DNA of 64,000 bases from positions 992,001 through 1,056,000 of the forward strand of contig JADJOS010000001.1 of the NCBI GenBank assembly GCA_016713675.1. Direction: 5' to 3'. The notes beneath the pieces are model-generated. The model did not search any database. It saw only the letters and a list, made by a program, of their open reading frames with translations, and was not told where the DNA came from. The position numbers and the translations under genes were made by a program. Source of the stretch: Acidobacteriota bacterium. Lineage in GTDB: Bacteria > Acidobacteriota > Blastocatellia > Pyrinomonadales > Pyrinomonadaceae. Positions 1 through 7,425 of this stretch are shown here, piece by piece. Positions within the stretch are counted from its first letter, which is position 1. The number at the start of each line of letters is the position of its first letter.

Positions 1-27
1 AGCTGAAATGGGGACGATAGGATATTT

Positions 28-176
28 TCACCGCAGAGGCGTGAAGACGCAGAGAACTAAAATTAACAGGATGGACAGGATGAACAAGATACTTTTTTCA
101 TTTTGAGTAGCTTGGCGAAATCATCCTGAACATCCTGTGCATCCTGTTTGAAATACCTCCGCGTCCCTGCGGTTAA
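28..176. repeat. Nested two-family inverted-repeat element
   Basis: There is no gene in 1-172. The spacer is a palindrome inside a palindrome. The outer arms are about 28-58 (CGCAGAG-like units) and 154-176 (the complementary CTCCGCG/CTGCGG). The inner arms are 65-91 (GGATGGACAGGATGAACA) and 122-149 (CATCCTGAACATCCTGTG), which are near-perfect reverse complements around a loop of about 30 nt. Each arm is itself a run of degenerate 9-10 nt units. The right end includes the stop codon (173-175) of the next minus-strand gene. It may act as a stem-loop terminator or mRNA end; its function is unknown. Confidence 0.8.
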
Positions 177-538
177 GCCGCCGTGAACAAGCTGATCTGA
201 TCGCTTTCGTCCGACTCGAAGCCTTCCGGCCACCATTGAAATTTCCGCAGGTCGCACTTTCCTTTGTCGCTGAAAACAACGCCCTCAGCCTCGAGCAGTT
301 CCTGCTGAAGATTTAGCGGAATGGTCAGCCGGCCGGTCGAGCATTTGCCCTGCGAATTGATCACGCGCTGCCACGGCACGCCTTCGTCCGCCCCGTGCAT
401 CACATAACCGACAGTCCGGGCTGTGTAACCCTCGCCCAAAACTATCGCGATCTGGCCGTACGTCATAACCATCCCGACGGGAATTTGACGAACAATGGCG
501 TAAACCGTTTCGCGATAAGTTTTGTCGTTTACGTTCAT
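173..538 (-). CDS. Alkyltransferase-like protein (ATL, MGMT-fold, non-catalytic)
   Basis: 121 aa. The fold is the C-terminal DNA-binding domain of O6-alkylguanine-DNA alkyltransferase, with the helix-turn-helix around residues 24-47 and the active-site loop at residues 54-61 (VPWQRVIN). In true MGMTs the loop is PCHR; here Trp56 replaces the acceptor Cys, the hallmark of ATL proteins. Known ATLs bind O6-alkylguanine, flip it and flag it for nucleotide excision repair without removing the alkyl group. The length fits single-domain ATLs. The gene is flanked on both sides by inverted-repeat elements (28-176 and 551-620). The Gln after Trp, where many ATLs have His, is a minor departure. Confidence 0.88.
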   Translation of the reverse strand: MNVNDKTYRETVYAIVRQIPVGMVMTYGQIAIVLGEGYTARTVGYVMHGADEGVPWQRVINSQGKCSTGRLTIPLNLQQELLEAEGVVFSDKGKCDLRKFQWWPEGFESDESDQISLFTAA

Positions 539-550
539 TTTTAAGATTCA

Positions 551-620
551 GCCACGAATGACACAAATAGCACGAACAAAGTCAAAGCATAAAATTTGTG
601 TCATTCGTGTTATTCGTGGC
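551..620. repeat. Inverted-repeat element, ACGAATG family
   Basis: The left arm 551-577 begins GCCACGAATGACACAAATAG and the right arm 595-620 ends TCATTCGTGTTATTCGTGGC; they are imperfect reverse complements with a loop of about 17 nt. The units are near-repeats of ACGAATGAC/ACACAAATAG. It lies between the start of the ATL gene and the stop of the cyclase-family gene, both on the minus strand, so it could form a hairpin in a read-through transcript. Confidence 0.8.
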
Positions 621-628
621 AAAACTTC

Positions 629-1267
629 CTACTCATTTCGCCTTAGGAAAGTTCTCGCAGGCGAGCCGTCGCCGGTTGCTCCGTCGTATTTTAGCGGTGC
701 ACAGATAAGTTCGTAATCGCCGGCCGGGACTTCGCGGAGATCTACGCCTTCGAGAATGACTATCTCCTTTTCGAGCAAAGCGATATGCACCGGATGGCCG
801 GGCGAACCGCTCTTTTCGATCGAGAGGTAGTCGATACCAACGAGGACGATCCCGTTATCGGCAAGCCGCTTGGCTGTTGCGGGTGTTATATACGAAAAAT
901 CGGTCCGAAATCCGCGTTCCGGCTCAGACCAAAATGCGGAATTCTGCGTTTTGAAAATTATACGTTCGACCCCATCGATATTTCCGACATGTTCGGGCTC
1001 GATCGCGGTCACATCTTCGGGTACGGCGATGACTCGGCATGGGCCGACGAGTTTGGCCGGATCGATCTCGTGGATGCGTTTTGCACCGTCGATAAAATGG
1101 TTCGGCGCGTCAATGTGCGTCGCCGTGTGAACGCCGATCGAGATCTGCGAAACATTAGCCGAATCGCCGCGTTCGATCGCCTTGAACGACGCAATATCAA
1201 CACCGGGATCGCCCTTATAGATCGGCGTTCCGGCATCGATCGTGACAGTGATGTCGTATATGCTCAC
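629..1267 (-). CDS. Cyclase-family metal-dependent hydrolase (arylformamidase-like)
   Basis: 212 aa. It matches the PF04199 cyclase family, which includes KynB-type kynurenine formamidases. The metal-binding motif HTATHIDAPNHF lies at residues 47-58, in the family pattern HxxTHxDxPxHF. No signal peptide, so cytoplasmic. The GTG start overlaps the TAG stop of the upstream gene by one base (TAGTG at 1265-1269), which suggests translational coupling. The exact substrate cannot be read from sequence, and no other kynurenine gene is nearby; an isatin hydrolase or another cyclic-amide hydrolase is equally possible. Confidence 0.82.
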   Translation of the reverse strand: MSIYDITVTIDAGTPIYKGDPGVDIASFKAIERGDSANVSQISIGVHTATHIDAPNHFIDGAKRIHEIDPAKLVGPCRVIAVPEDVTAIEPEHVGNIDGVERIIFKTQNSAFWSEPERGFRTDFSYITPATAKRLADNGIVLVGIDYLSIEKSGSPGHPVHIALLEKEIVILEGVDLREVPAGDYELICAPLKYDGATGDGSPARTFLRRNE

Positions 1268-1974
1268 TACTTGATCCCCTCAAAATTACTCTCGACCTTT
1301 CTTGGCTTGAAGACCGAGTTTGCACCACTCCTTACCAACTTTCCGCTGCGATTTGCGACAAATTTTTGGCGGTAGAAAACAGGCGCCTTTCCGGTTCGAA
1401 CTGTTACCTTCCAGGCGGATTCTGTCTCGGTGTCCATGATCTTTTCAGCTTGAAACCAGCCAATAGATCGCGGTTTGCCGTTCGAAAATTCCATAACGTC
1501 AACGCCAATGCCGCCTTGGCCCTGATGCATCCCGCCGCCAAACGAGAGCGAAAATTCGTCCAGGCCGTTCGCATTCAAGTCCCGAATGGAATTGATCTGC
1601 AGCGTCCAACCGCTCTGATCGCCCCAGATTCCGACCAGCTTATCGTTCTCAAAAATAACGATCGCAACTGTGCCAAGACCATTTCCGGTCTGGCAAACCT
1701 GGTAAAACGCCGCCTTTTGAACAGCTCCCTTTTTAGTGAACTTTCCGCTCACTTCGCCCGCTAGTTCCGGGTCGACCGCGCAGCCATCGCTCTGATACTT
1801 TGCCTTTAGTTTCGGCAGTACACTTTGCTCAAAAACGGCCTGCTCTGCGTCCGGCAACATCGGCAATTCGTCGAGCAGCTCAATGGTCGGATCGTAGATC
1901 ACAAGCGTTTTTTGGGCTGATATGGGAATTGCAGAGACAATAAACAACAGGGCAATAAAAATAATAGGTCGCAT
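1267..1974 (-). CDS. Exported protein of unknown function with FG-GAP-like segment
   Basis: 235 aa with a clear signal peptide (MRPIIFIALLFIVSAIPISA, cleavage before the following Gln). The middle holds DLNANGLDEFSLSFGGG, which resembles the calcium-binding loop of an FG-GAP/VCBS repeat. Not assigned to a family with confidence. It probably acts in the periplasm or at the surface. First gene of a two-gene minus-strand unit with the cyclase-family hydrolase. Confidence 0.6.
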   Translation of the reverse strand: MRPIIFIALLFIVSAIPISAQKTLVIYDPTIELLDELPMLPDAEQAVFEQSVLPKLKAKYQSDGCAVDPELAGEVSGKFTKKGAVQKAAFYQVCQTGNGLGTVAIVIFENDKLVGIWGDQSGWTLQINSIRDLNANGLDEFSLSFGGGMHQGQGGIGVDVMEFSNGKPRSIGWFQAEKIMDTETESAWKVTVRTGKAPVFYRQKFVANRSGKLVRSGANSVFKPRKVESNFEGIK

Positions 1975-2053
1975 ATTCTGAAAGAATAATCTATTGACCT
2001 ATCGCACACAAGATTTGCAATCGACGGAGGTTTATACTTAGGCTTGAACTGAT

Positions 2054-2338
2054 ATGGAGATCAAACATATAGAAAAAGGCGGCCGAGGTGCATTTCTGAT
2101 CAAGACGGACGGTAAACGTGTGGCCGAAATGACGTACGTGGCCGCGGGCGAAAGCGGATTTATCATTGACCATACCGAAGTCGATGAAAGCCTTCGCGGG
2201 CAAAAGATCGGCGACAAATTGCTCGCCGAGGCCGTCAGTTACGCTCGCGGCAAAGGTCTGAAGATCTTCGCGACCTGTTCGTTCGCTCTCAGGAAACTCA
2301 AGGAAAACGCTGATTACGCGGACGTGTTCGGCGGATAA
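2054..2338 (+). CDS. Small GNAT-fold N-acetyltransferase (YidJ/PF14542 type)
   Basis: 94 aa, typical for the mini-GNAT family. The acetyl-CoA loop is visible in the segment SLRGQKIGDKLLAEAVSYAR (residues about 55-74), with the invariant pattern RGQ/GIG altered to RGQKIG. The substrate is unknown. The stop lies 3 bp before the mqnA start, so the two genes are co-transcribed; no functional link is obvious. Confidence 0.8.
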   Translation: MEIKHIEKGGRGAFLIKTDGKRVAEMTYVAAGESGFIIDHTEVDESLRGQKIGDKLLAEAVSYARGKGLKIFATCSFALRKLKENADYADVFGG

Positions 2339-2341
2339 TAT

Positions 2342-3175
2342 ATGCAGACACCGCGCATATCAGCTTCGAGCTATTCGAACACCGCACCGCTTGTGTGGTC
2401 GTTCCTGTACGGCAGGAATCGAGGAAACGTCGAGGTCATAATGGACACCGCACCGGCACGTTCAGCCGAATTACTGGCTCAGGACCGCGTCGATGCGGCT
2501 TTGGTTCCGGTGATCGCTTATCAGATGCTCGATGGCGTTCGCCTCATCCCGGACGTCTGCGTCGGAGCCCGGACGCGCGTCCGCAGCGTTTGTCTCGTAA
2601 CAAAGGGAATGGACCTCGCTGATGTTCGCAGCGTGTCACTCGATGTGTCGTCACGGACATCGGTCGCGTTGACCAAGATCCTCTTTCGCGAGTTTCTGGG
2701 CTTTGAACCCGAATGGAAAGATGCTCAGCCGAACATTGGATCGATGCTTGCGGATACTGATGCAGCGTTGTTGATCGGCGATCCGGCGTTAAAAATTGCG
2801 GATCGCGGATCGCGGATCGCGGATTCGCGAACCCAAAACCTAAGACCAACGACCGAAATACGAAAGTTTGACCTTGCAGATCTGTGGCATCAACACACCG
2901 GTCTCGGATTTGTTTTCGCAATGTGGATGACGCGACGCGATAGCGTCGGTATCGACTTCGCCGCCGCCCGAGACGAAGGCCTGGCCCACATTAACGAGAT
3001 CGTCGCCAATTACGAATCCGAGATCCATCTCGGCACCGGCGAAATGCAGGATTACCTCTCAAGCAATATCTTGTACTCGATCGATGACAAGATGAAGCTG
3101 GGCATGGAGCTGTATTTCAGCCTTGCTGAAAAACACGGTTTGATCGATCGAAATAGCCCGCTGAAGTTTCTCTAA
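2342..3175 (+). CDS. mqnA: Chorismate dehydratase MqnA (futalosine menaquinone pathway)
   Basis: 277 aa. MqnA converts chorismate to 3-enolpyruvylbenzoate, the first step of the futalosine route to menaquinone. It is a periplasmic-binding-protein-fold enzyme; the N-terminus reads RISASSYSNTAPLVW, and the LLIGDPAL motif lies near residue 147. The partner mqnC is at 4549. Residues about 150-173 are an in-frame insertion encoded by tandem GCGGATC units (see the repeat at 2798) between LLIGDPAL and the family-typical DLADLWHQHTGLGFVFAMW. Despite the insertion, the frame and the C-terminal domain are intact, so it is probably functional. Confidence 0.88.
   Translation: MQTPRISASSYSNTAPLVWSFLYGRNRGNVEVIMDTAPARSAELLAQDRVDAALVPVIAYQMLDGVRLIPDVCVGARTRVRSVCLVTKGMDLADVRSVSLDVSSRTSVALTKILFREFLGFEPEWKDAQPNIGSMLADTDAALLIGDPALKIADRGSRIADSRTQNLRPTTEIRKFDLADLWHQHTGLGFVFAMWMTRRDSVGIDFAAARDEGLAHINEIVANYESEIHLGTGEMQDYLSSNILYSIDDKMKLGMELYFSLAEKHGLIDRNSPLKFL
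2798..2831 (+). repeat. Tandem GCGGATC repeat inside mqnA
   Basis: Four consecutive 7-mers (GCGGATC x3, then GCGGATT at 2798-2825) are followed by CGCGAACCC. They are read through in mqnA as ADRGSRIADSRTQN-like residues. The unit length is not a multiple of three, so the frame is preserved only by the total insert length. The unit style matches the intergenic short-unit elements of this window. Confidence 0.75.
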
Positions 3176-3220
3176 TCGAACTTGCTGCAAGAACTGCCGA
3201 ATCCTTACGTTCAATTGACG

Positions 3221-3229
3221 TTGTATCAA
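3221..3229 (+). promoter_or_regulatory. TTGTATCAA motif upstream of the 3254 gene
   Basis: The 9-mer ends 24 nt before the ATG and is preceded by CG (CGTTGTATCAA). The same 9-mer occurs at 6235 and 54092, each 26-27 nt before a start codon. It could be a promoter element or operator; no consensus sigma-70 pair fits all three sites. Confidence 0.3.
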
Positions 3230-3253
3230 TAAACTATTTGGAGCGTTTAGGTT

Positions 3254-3484
3254 ATGAAAAACTTTCTTGTCATTGCGGTCAATCTCGGCGTCGTGGCATT
3301 TGCACTCGCAGCACTCGGTACATTTCTAAATTATTTGTTCGGTTTGAGTATTGGCTTTAAGGGAAATGCTTTGCCAAATGATCCGGTGATCGGAGTTGTG
3401 TTTGTGGTGATGGCCGGCGTTTTTGGTGCGGTTGCGTATTTTGTTAATAGAAAGACCGAAAAGATTCAGCCCGAAGAGTCCTGA
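3254..3484 (+). CDS. Small two-helix membrane protein, unknown
   Basis: 76 aa with two hydrophobic segments (about residues 4-28 and 44-64) and a charged C-terminal tail. No family recognised. The last 19 bases overlap the 3' end of the convergent Imm63-like gene. A TTGTATCAA motif lies 24 nt upstream of the ATG. Confidence 0.5.
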   Translation: MKNFLVIAVNLGVVAFALAALGTFLNYLFGLSIGFKGNALPNDPVIGVVFVVMAGVFGAVAYFVNRKTEKIQPEES

Positions 3485-3885
3485 TCAATAAAAGGATTTT
3501 TCGCCAATATCTCGGCAATATCAATCTCGAGCCGATCAGCCATCGCCTGATCGGCCTTTTTCATCTGTTCGAGCCAGTGGGCAAATATCATTCGCCGCGA
3601 ATCAGGCCCCTCGATGCGATTTTTGAACTCAAACTCCACGCCCATCCAAAACGTGAGACTGTAGATCATCCAATACAGTATTTCGCATCGGTCGGCAGTC
3701 GATCTTCGTTCAAGATCGAGGCCGCGTTCGGTAACAATGTAGTGATATTCGCCGCCCGTGAATTCGACGTGAGCAACGCCCACATCCTCGCGTTCGGTTA
3801 AGATCGTATACTGTCCATCATACGGCCTGACCCGCTGACATAGCTCGTTGTATTCGGCCTGAAGAATTTTCAGTTCCTTGGTCAT
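3466..3885 (-). CDS. Imm63-family (immunity-type) protein
   Basis: 139 aa, cytoplasmic. The pattern YHYIVTERGLDLERRST, then EILYWMIYSLTFWMGVEFE, then an RIEG.DSRRMIFAHWLEQM helix and a C-terminal EIAEILAKNPF matches my memory of the Imm63 family, predicted immunity proteins of polymorphic toxin systems. No toxin gene or secretion gene is adjacent, so it would be an orphan. The C-terminal coding bases overlap the convergent small membrane gene by 19 bp. The family call is from recall, not a search. Confidence 0.6.
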   Translation of the reverse strand: MTKELKILQAEYNELCQRVRPYDGQYTILTEREDVGVAHVEFTGGEYHYIVTERGLDLERRSTADRCEILYWMIYSLTFWMGVEFEFKNRIEGPDSRRMIFAHWLEQMKKADQAMADRLEIDIAEILAKNPFIDQDSSG

Positions 3886-3896
3886 TCGTTCTCAAC

Positions 3897-4412
3897 TCAG
3901 AGCACTGGCCGTTTCAGCTCGTCATACAAGACCTTGTCGATCACCTTGCCATGTTCCTTAATATGTTCAATGACGATCAGAGAATAATGTATCCGCAGGT
4001 CAATGTCCTTGGGCTTGCCAATAAAATAGAGGATCGAACGCTGTTTGCCGGCCGTCAGTGAATGAAAAAGCTTGTCGCCTTCAGCATCCTGTTTTAAAAC
4101 CTCGCGAAACTCCTCGGGCATGGGAAGCCCGTATTTGCTCTCGTCTTTTACGAGCTCAACGCTAACCGTATCGCCCGCAACGATTCCCAATGCGTCACGC
4201 TTTTGTTTGTTGACGATAATGTAGAATATTTCGCCCGACGGCAATAACGCACACTGAAAGGCTTCGCCGCCATTGATAGCACAAACAACACGTTTTGATT
4301 TCCCTTCGAAACCGAATTTCTTCTCGATCTCTTTCGAGACGATTAGAAAATGCCAGCCCGAATCGATGGGCGATTTCGTAAGGGTCGTTTCAAATTTCAC
4401 ACTTTTCGCCAT
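3897..4412 (-). CDS. YdeI/OmpD-associated family protein with DUF1905 N-terminus
   Basis: 171 aa. The N-terminal half (FETTL..GWHFLIVSKEI.KKFG..KRVVCAINGGEAFQCALLPSG) is DUF1905-like, a small beta-barrel. The C-terminal half (EFREVLKQDAEGDKLFHSLTAGKQRSILYFI) is the YdeI helical domain. The function of the family is uncertain. The ATG at 4412 is preferred: the upstream in-frame codons fall inside the inverted-repeat element at 4423. Confidence 0.72.
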   Translation of the reverse strand: MAKSVKFETTLTKSPIDSGWHFLIVSKEIEKKFGFEGKSKRVVCAINGGEAFQCALLPSGEIFYIIVNKQKRDALGIVAGDTVSVELVKDESKYGLPMPEEFREVLKQDAEGDKLFHSLTAGKQRSILYFIGKPKDIDLRIHYSLIVIEHIKEHGKVIDKVLYDELKRPVL

Positions 4413-4422
4413 TGCGACTATT

Positions 4423-4516
4423 TCACCACAGAGAACACGGAGAAACATAGAGAACATCCGGGAAACCTTCCTTGCCTTCTTCGATTTCTCTGTGACCTCT
4501 GTGTCTCTGTAGTGAA
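4423..4516. repeat. Inverted-repeat element, CACAGAG family
   Basis: Left arm 4423-4455 (CACCACAGAGAACACGGAGA and on); right arm 4485-4516 (TTTCTCTGTGACCTCTGTGT and on). The arms are imperfect reverse complements separated by about 30 nt. Each arm repeats degenerate units CACAGAG/CACGGAG/CATAGAG. It occupies the divergent spacer between the YdeI-like gene and mqnC, so it may overlap both promoters. Confidence 0.82.
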
Positions 4517-4548
4517 TTCCGACCGAGCTTTGTTAGAATGAGAATTAA

Positions 4549-5724
4549 GTGGCAACCATGATCCAACCTATATTAGACAAGGCCCTCAGCGGCGAGCGTT
4601 TGACTGCCGATGATGCAACCGCACTACTCGAATCACGTGATTTTGTCCGCATCGGACTTGCCGCGGATGAAATACGCCAACGCAAAAATCCGGGCGATGT
4701 CGTCACCTACATCATCGATCGCAATATCAATTACACGAACGTCTGCAACGTCGTCTGCACATTCTGCGCATTCTACCGCCGACCGGGCAAACCTGATACC
4801 TACGTGCACTCGATAGACGAAATTTGCGCTCGCATCGACGAGACCATAGCACTCGGCGGAACGGGTGTCCTGATGCAGGGCGGTTTGCATCCGGATTTTA
4901 GTATCGAGTGGTACGAAGACCTGCTCTCTACGCTGCACGCAAAATATCCCAATTTTCAATTGCACTGTTTCTCGCCGCCCGAGATCCACAACATCTCGCT
5001 GATCTCCAAGCTGGATTATGAAACGATCCTTCGACGTCTGAAAGCCGCAGGTCTCAACTCAATGCCCGGCGGCGGCGGCGAAATTTTGGATGACGAGGTT
5101 CGCCGACGCGTTTCGACCAAATGCACGACCCAGGAGTGGCTCGACGTGATGCGTGCTGTTCACAAGGTCGGGCTCATCTCGACCGGCACGATGATGTTCG
5201 GCATCGGAGATAAGATAGAGCACCGCGTGCGACATCTTGAGCGAATCCGTCAGGTACAGGACGAGGCCCTCGCGAACAAAGCCGTCGACCCGAATTACGG
5301 CGAGTTCACGGCGTTTATCCCGTGGACATTTCAACGCGAGAACACCGCACTAGGCCGCAAAATTACCGAAGAACCAACCGGCATCGACTACCTCAAAATG
5401 CTCGCCGTATCGCGATTATTTTTGGATAACATCCAGCACATTCAGGCATCTTGGCTCACCCAAGGCCTCAAGCTCGGCCAAACCGCCCTCCGCTTCGGTG
5501 CCGACGACATGGGCTCGATCATGATCGAAGAAAACGTAGTCTCCGCCGCCGGTGCCGAAAACGAAGCCAACGAACGCGACCTAAGATACCAGATCCGCGA
5601 AGCCGGCTACCGCCCTCAGCAGCGTGACATTCTCTACAACTACATCGACCGCGAAAACGTTGATTTCCTGGATCAAAAAAAATCGATGCCGCTCAAGCAA
5701 CTAAGCGTCGCATTTGCTGATTGA
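4549..5724 (+). CDS. mqnC: Cyclic dehypoxanthinyl futalosine synthase MqnC
   Basis: 391 aa from the GTG at 4549 (or 388 from the ATG at 4558). A radical SAM enzyme that cyclises dehypoxanthine futalosine in menaquinone synthesis. The [4Fe-4S] motif is C66, C70, C73 (CNVVCTFCAF). The downstream GGTGVLMQGGLHPD and GLNSMPGGGGEIL segments are family signatures, and the TIM barrel and C-terminal domain are complete. It works in the same pathway as mqnA, 1.4 kb upstream; mqnB, D and E are not in the window. Confidence 0.93.
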   Translation: MATMIQPILDKALSGERLTADDATALLESRDFVRIGLAADEIRQRKNPGDVVTYIIDRNINYTNVCNVVCTFCAFYRRPGKPDTYVHSIDEICARIDETIALGGTGVLMQGGLHPDFSIEWYEDLLSTLHAKYPNFQLHCFSPPEIHNISLISKLDYETILRRLKAAGLNSMPGGGGEILDDEVRRRVSTKCTTQEWLDVMRAVHKVGLISTGTMMFGIGDKIEHRVRHLERIRQVQDEALANKAVDPNYGEFTAFIPWTFQRENTALGRKITEEPTGIDYLKMLAVSRLFLDNIQHIQASWLTQGLKLGQTALRFGADDMGSIMIEENVVSAAGAENEANERDLRYQIREAGYRPQQRDILYNYIDRENVDFLDQKKSMPLKQLSVAFAD

Positions 5725-5727
5725 TAT

Positions 5728-6207
5728 ATGAATGAAGGTGCACATTTCTCTGGATACGATCTGCGCTCAACGAACTTCGTCGGCTCAGTAGCGAGTTTCT
5801 GCCCAATTTTTTCTTTCTTGCTCCTCGCCTTTATCTCATATCACCCGGTTTTCATTACGACGACGATCGATGAGATGGTTAGCTATTGGCAGATATTTGC
5901 AGTATCCGTCTTTGCGTACCTTGCGGCTGCACTAGTTACTTGGAAATCTGCGAAAACGCTATCGACGAAAGTGTCTGTTTGGTTTCCTATTTCAATGGTG
6001 GGTTCTATTTTATTCACGGCCGCATTCATGCTCTGGGAGGCAATGAACATTCTTCTGGGCCGCACAGAAAATCAGTCTGAGGGCGATCAGTTGGCCTTGT
6101 GGATTCTTTACTCGACGCTTTTTCTCATTGTGTTGAGCGGAATTTGCACTTCTATTTCCTTCAGTATTTACGATTCATACGAGAAGAAAACCCATGAGCC
6201 ATTGTGA
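5728..6207 (+). CDS. Four-helix membrane protein, unknown
   Basis: 159 aa with hydrophobic segments near residues 18-40, 50-70, 85-105 and 125-147, and a charged C-terminus. The ATG follows the mqnC stop by 3 bp, so it is likely co-transcribed. No family recognised; a role in menaquinone synthesis is not implied. Confidence 0.5.
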   Translation: MNEGAHFSGYDLRSTNFVGSVASFCPIFSFLLLAFISYHPVFITTTIDEMVSYWQIFAVSVFAYLAAALVTWKSAKTLSTKVSVWFPISMVGSILFTAAFMLWEAMNILLGRTENQSEGDQLALWILYSTLFLIVLSGICTSISFSIYDSYEKKTHEPL

Positions 6208-6234
6208 TATTATCTTCCCGCCACGATATTGGCG

Positions 6235-6243
6235 TTGTATCAA
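6235..6243 (+). promoter_or_regulatory. TTGTATCAA motif upstream of the tectonin-like gene
   Basis: Second copy of the 9-mer, again as CGTTGTATCAA, ending 27 nt before the ATG at 6271. Confidence 0.3.
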
Positions 6244-6270
6244 CTTAACTACAATTTAAGGAGCAGACAG

Positions 6271-7086
6271 ATGCGAGTACCTACGAAGGTGTTTTGGAGT
6301 CTATTTTTTGTCGCGATCTTTGTCTTGGCCGGTACGGCTAATCGGCCCGTAAACGCGGCCAACTGGTCGAATACGATAGCGTTGGCAGCCCTCGACGGCA
6401 GCCTTTACAGTATTGAAAAAGGTGGGGCATTGTACCGAACCGACCTGAGCAGCGGAAGTTGGGTTCAGATCGGAAAGGCTGAGTTTGGGAATACAAAGAT
6501 GATGGTCGCCGGGCCGCAAAACCTCTTCACGCTCGAGGCGGATGGCAGCTTGTACCGTGTCGATCCGTCAAATGGTTCTTGGGTGAGAGTCGGCAAGGCC
6601 GGTGAATGGAAAAACTCGATCGCGGCTGCATTTTCGGGCACGCGGCTTTTCACCATCGAATCGAGCGGCGCACTCTACGGCACAAATCCGATGAGCGGAG
6701 CGTGGGCGCAGGTCGGAAAAGCAGAATTCGTCAGGACGAAATTTCTGTTTGGCTCAAACGATTCACTCATCACGATCGAGCAAGACGGCAGCCTATACGC
6801 TATCAATGCCGGTAACGGAGCGTGGCGTCAGATCGGCAAATCAGGAGATTGGATCAATACCCTTCGAGGCACCCTACTGGCGAACAAACTCTATACGGTC
6901 GAATCTAATGGAGCCCTTTTTGAGACCGATGTAAACAGCGGCACGTGGCGACAGATCGGGAAATCTGAATTCGGCAGAACCAAGTGGTTCTTCAACACAG
7001 GCGGTTCGCTCTATTCGATCGAACATGACGGAAAACTCTACCGAATAAGCCCGTCGAACGGTAGTTGGGTGCAGATCGGAAAATAG
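6271..7086 (+). CDS. Exported tectonin-like six-repeat beta-propeller
   Basis: 271 aa. The ATG at 6271 follows AAGGAGC; the signal peptide spans residues 1 to about 29 (hydrophobic VFWSLFFVAIFVLAG). The mature part is six repeats of about 39-41 residues with the pattern LYTIE..G.LY..D..SG.W.QIGK, as in tectonin/tachylectin propellers. The repeats alternate in their linker (AEF-GxTK versus GxW-xNS), so the unit of duplication may be a pair (3 x 2). Such propellers often bind glycans or other ligands. The next gene starts immediately after the stop. Confidence 0.78.
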   Translation: MRVPTKVFWSLFFVAIFVLAGTANRPVNAANWSNTIALAALDGSLYSIEKGGALYRTDLSSGSWVQIGKAEFGNTKMMVAGPQNLFTLEADGSLYRVDPSNGSWVRVGKAGEWKNSIAAAFSGTRLFTIESSGALYGTNPMSGAWAQVGKAEFVRTKFLFGSNDSLITIEQDGSLYAINAGNGAWRQIGKSGDWINTLRGTLLANKLYTVESNGALFETDVNSGTWRQIGKSEFGRTKWFFNTGGSLYSIEHDGKLYRISPSNGSWVQIGK

Positions 7087-7422
7087 ATGGCCGCAAAGCT
7101 CGCAGCACTCTTGCTCACGCTGTTGCTCAGCATCGCCGTCGGGGTCGTTGTTTTAGCGTTCATGATAATTGCGATGAACGGCTATAGCGAGGGCGATGCG
7201 GCGTGGGGCCTCGGAGTATTCGTGGCTCTCGGGCTGATCGTTTCGGTTTTAGCCGGTATTGCGGCCTATTTTTTCGCCGGTGCACTCGTCAAAAAGGAGT
7301 TCTCGCTTCTGTTTGCGGCTTCCGTTGCCGTGCCGGTTTGTACAATTGTCGCGATCGTCCTTGAGATAGTTGCTGCTCTGATCGGCGTCGGTGTGGCGGA
7401 GTTAGTTAGAGTAAATTTCTGA
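7087..7422 (+). CDS. Small three-helix membrane protein, unknown
   Basis: 111 aa with hydrophobic helices near residues 5-29, 42-66 and 76-103. The ATG abuts the stop of the tectonin-like gene, and the next gene starts 3 bp after its stop, so the three form one transcription unit. No family recognised. Confidence 0.55.
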   Translation: MAAKLAALLLTLLLSIAVGVVVLAFMIIAMNGYSEGDAAWGLGVFVALGLIVSVLAGIAAYFFAGALVKKEFSLLFAASVAVPVCTIVAIVLEIVAALIGVGVAELVRVNF

Positions 7423-7425
7423 TCA

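Noticed and set aside
785..1375. Long plus-strand open frame opposite the cyclase-family gene
   Set aside because: The minus strand has the HTATHIDAPNHF metal motif; the plus-strand product is Arg-rich and featureless.
2798..2831. GCGGATC array as a CRISPR
   Set aside because: Seven-base units without spacers, inside a coding gene; no cas genes near.
4413..4457. N-terminal extension of the YdeI-like gene
   Set aside because: These codons fall in the CACAGAG repeat arm; the ATG at 4412 leads straight into family-like sequence.
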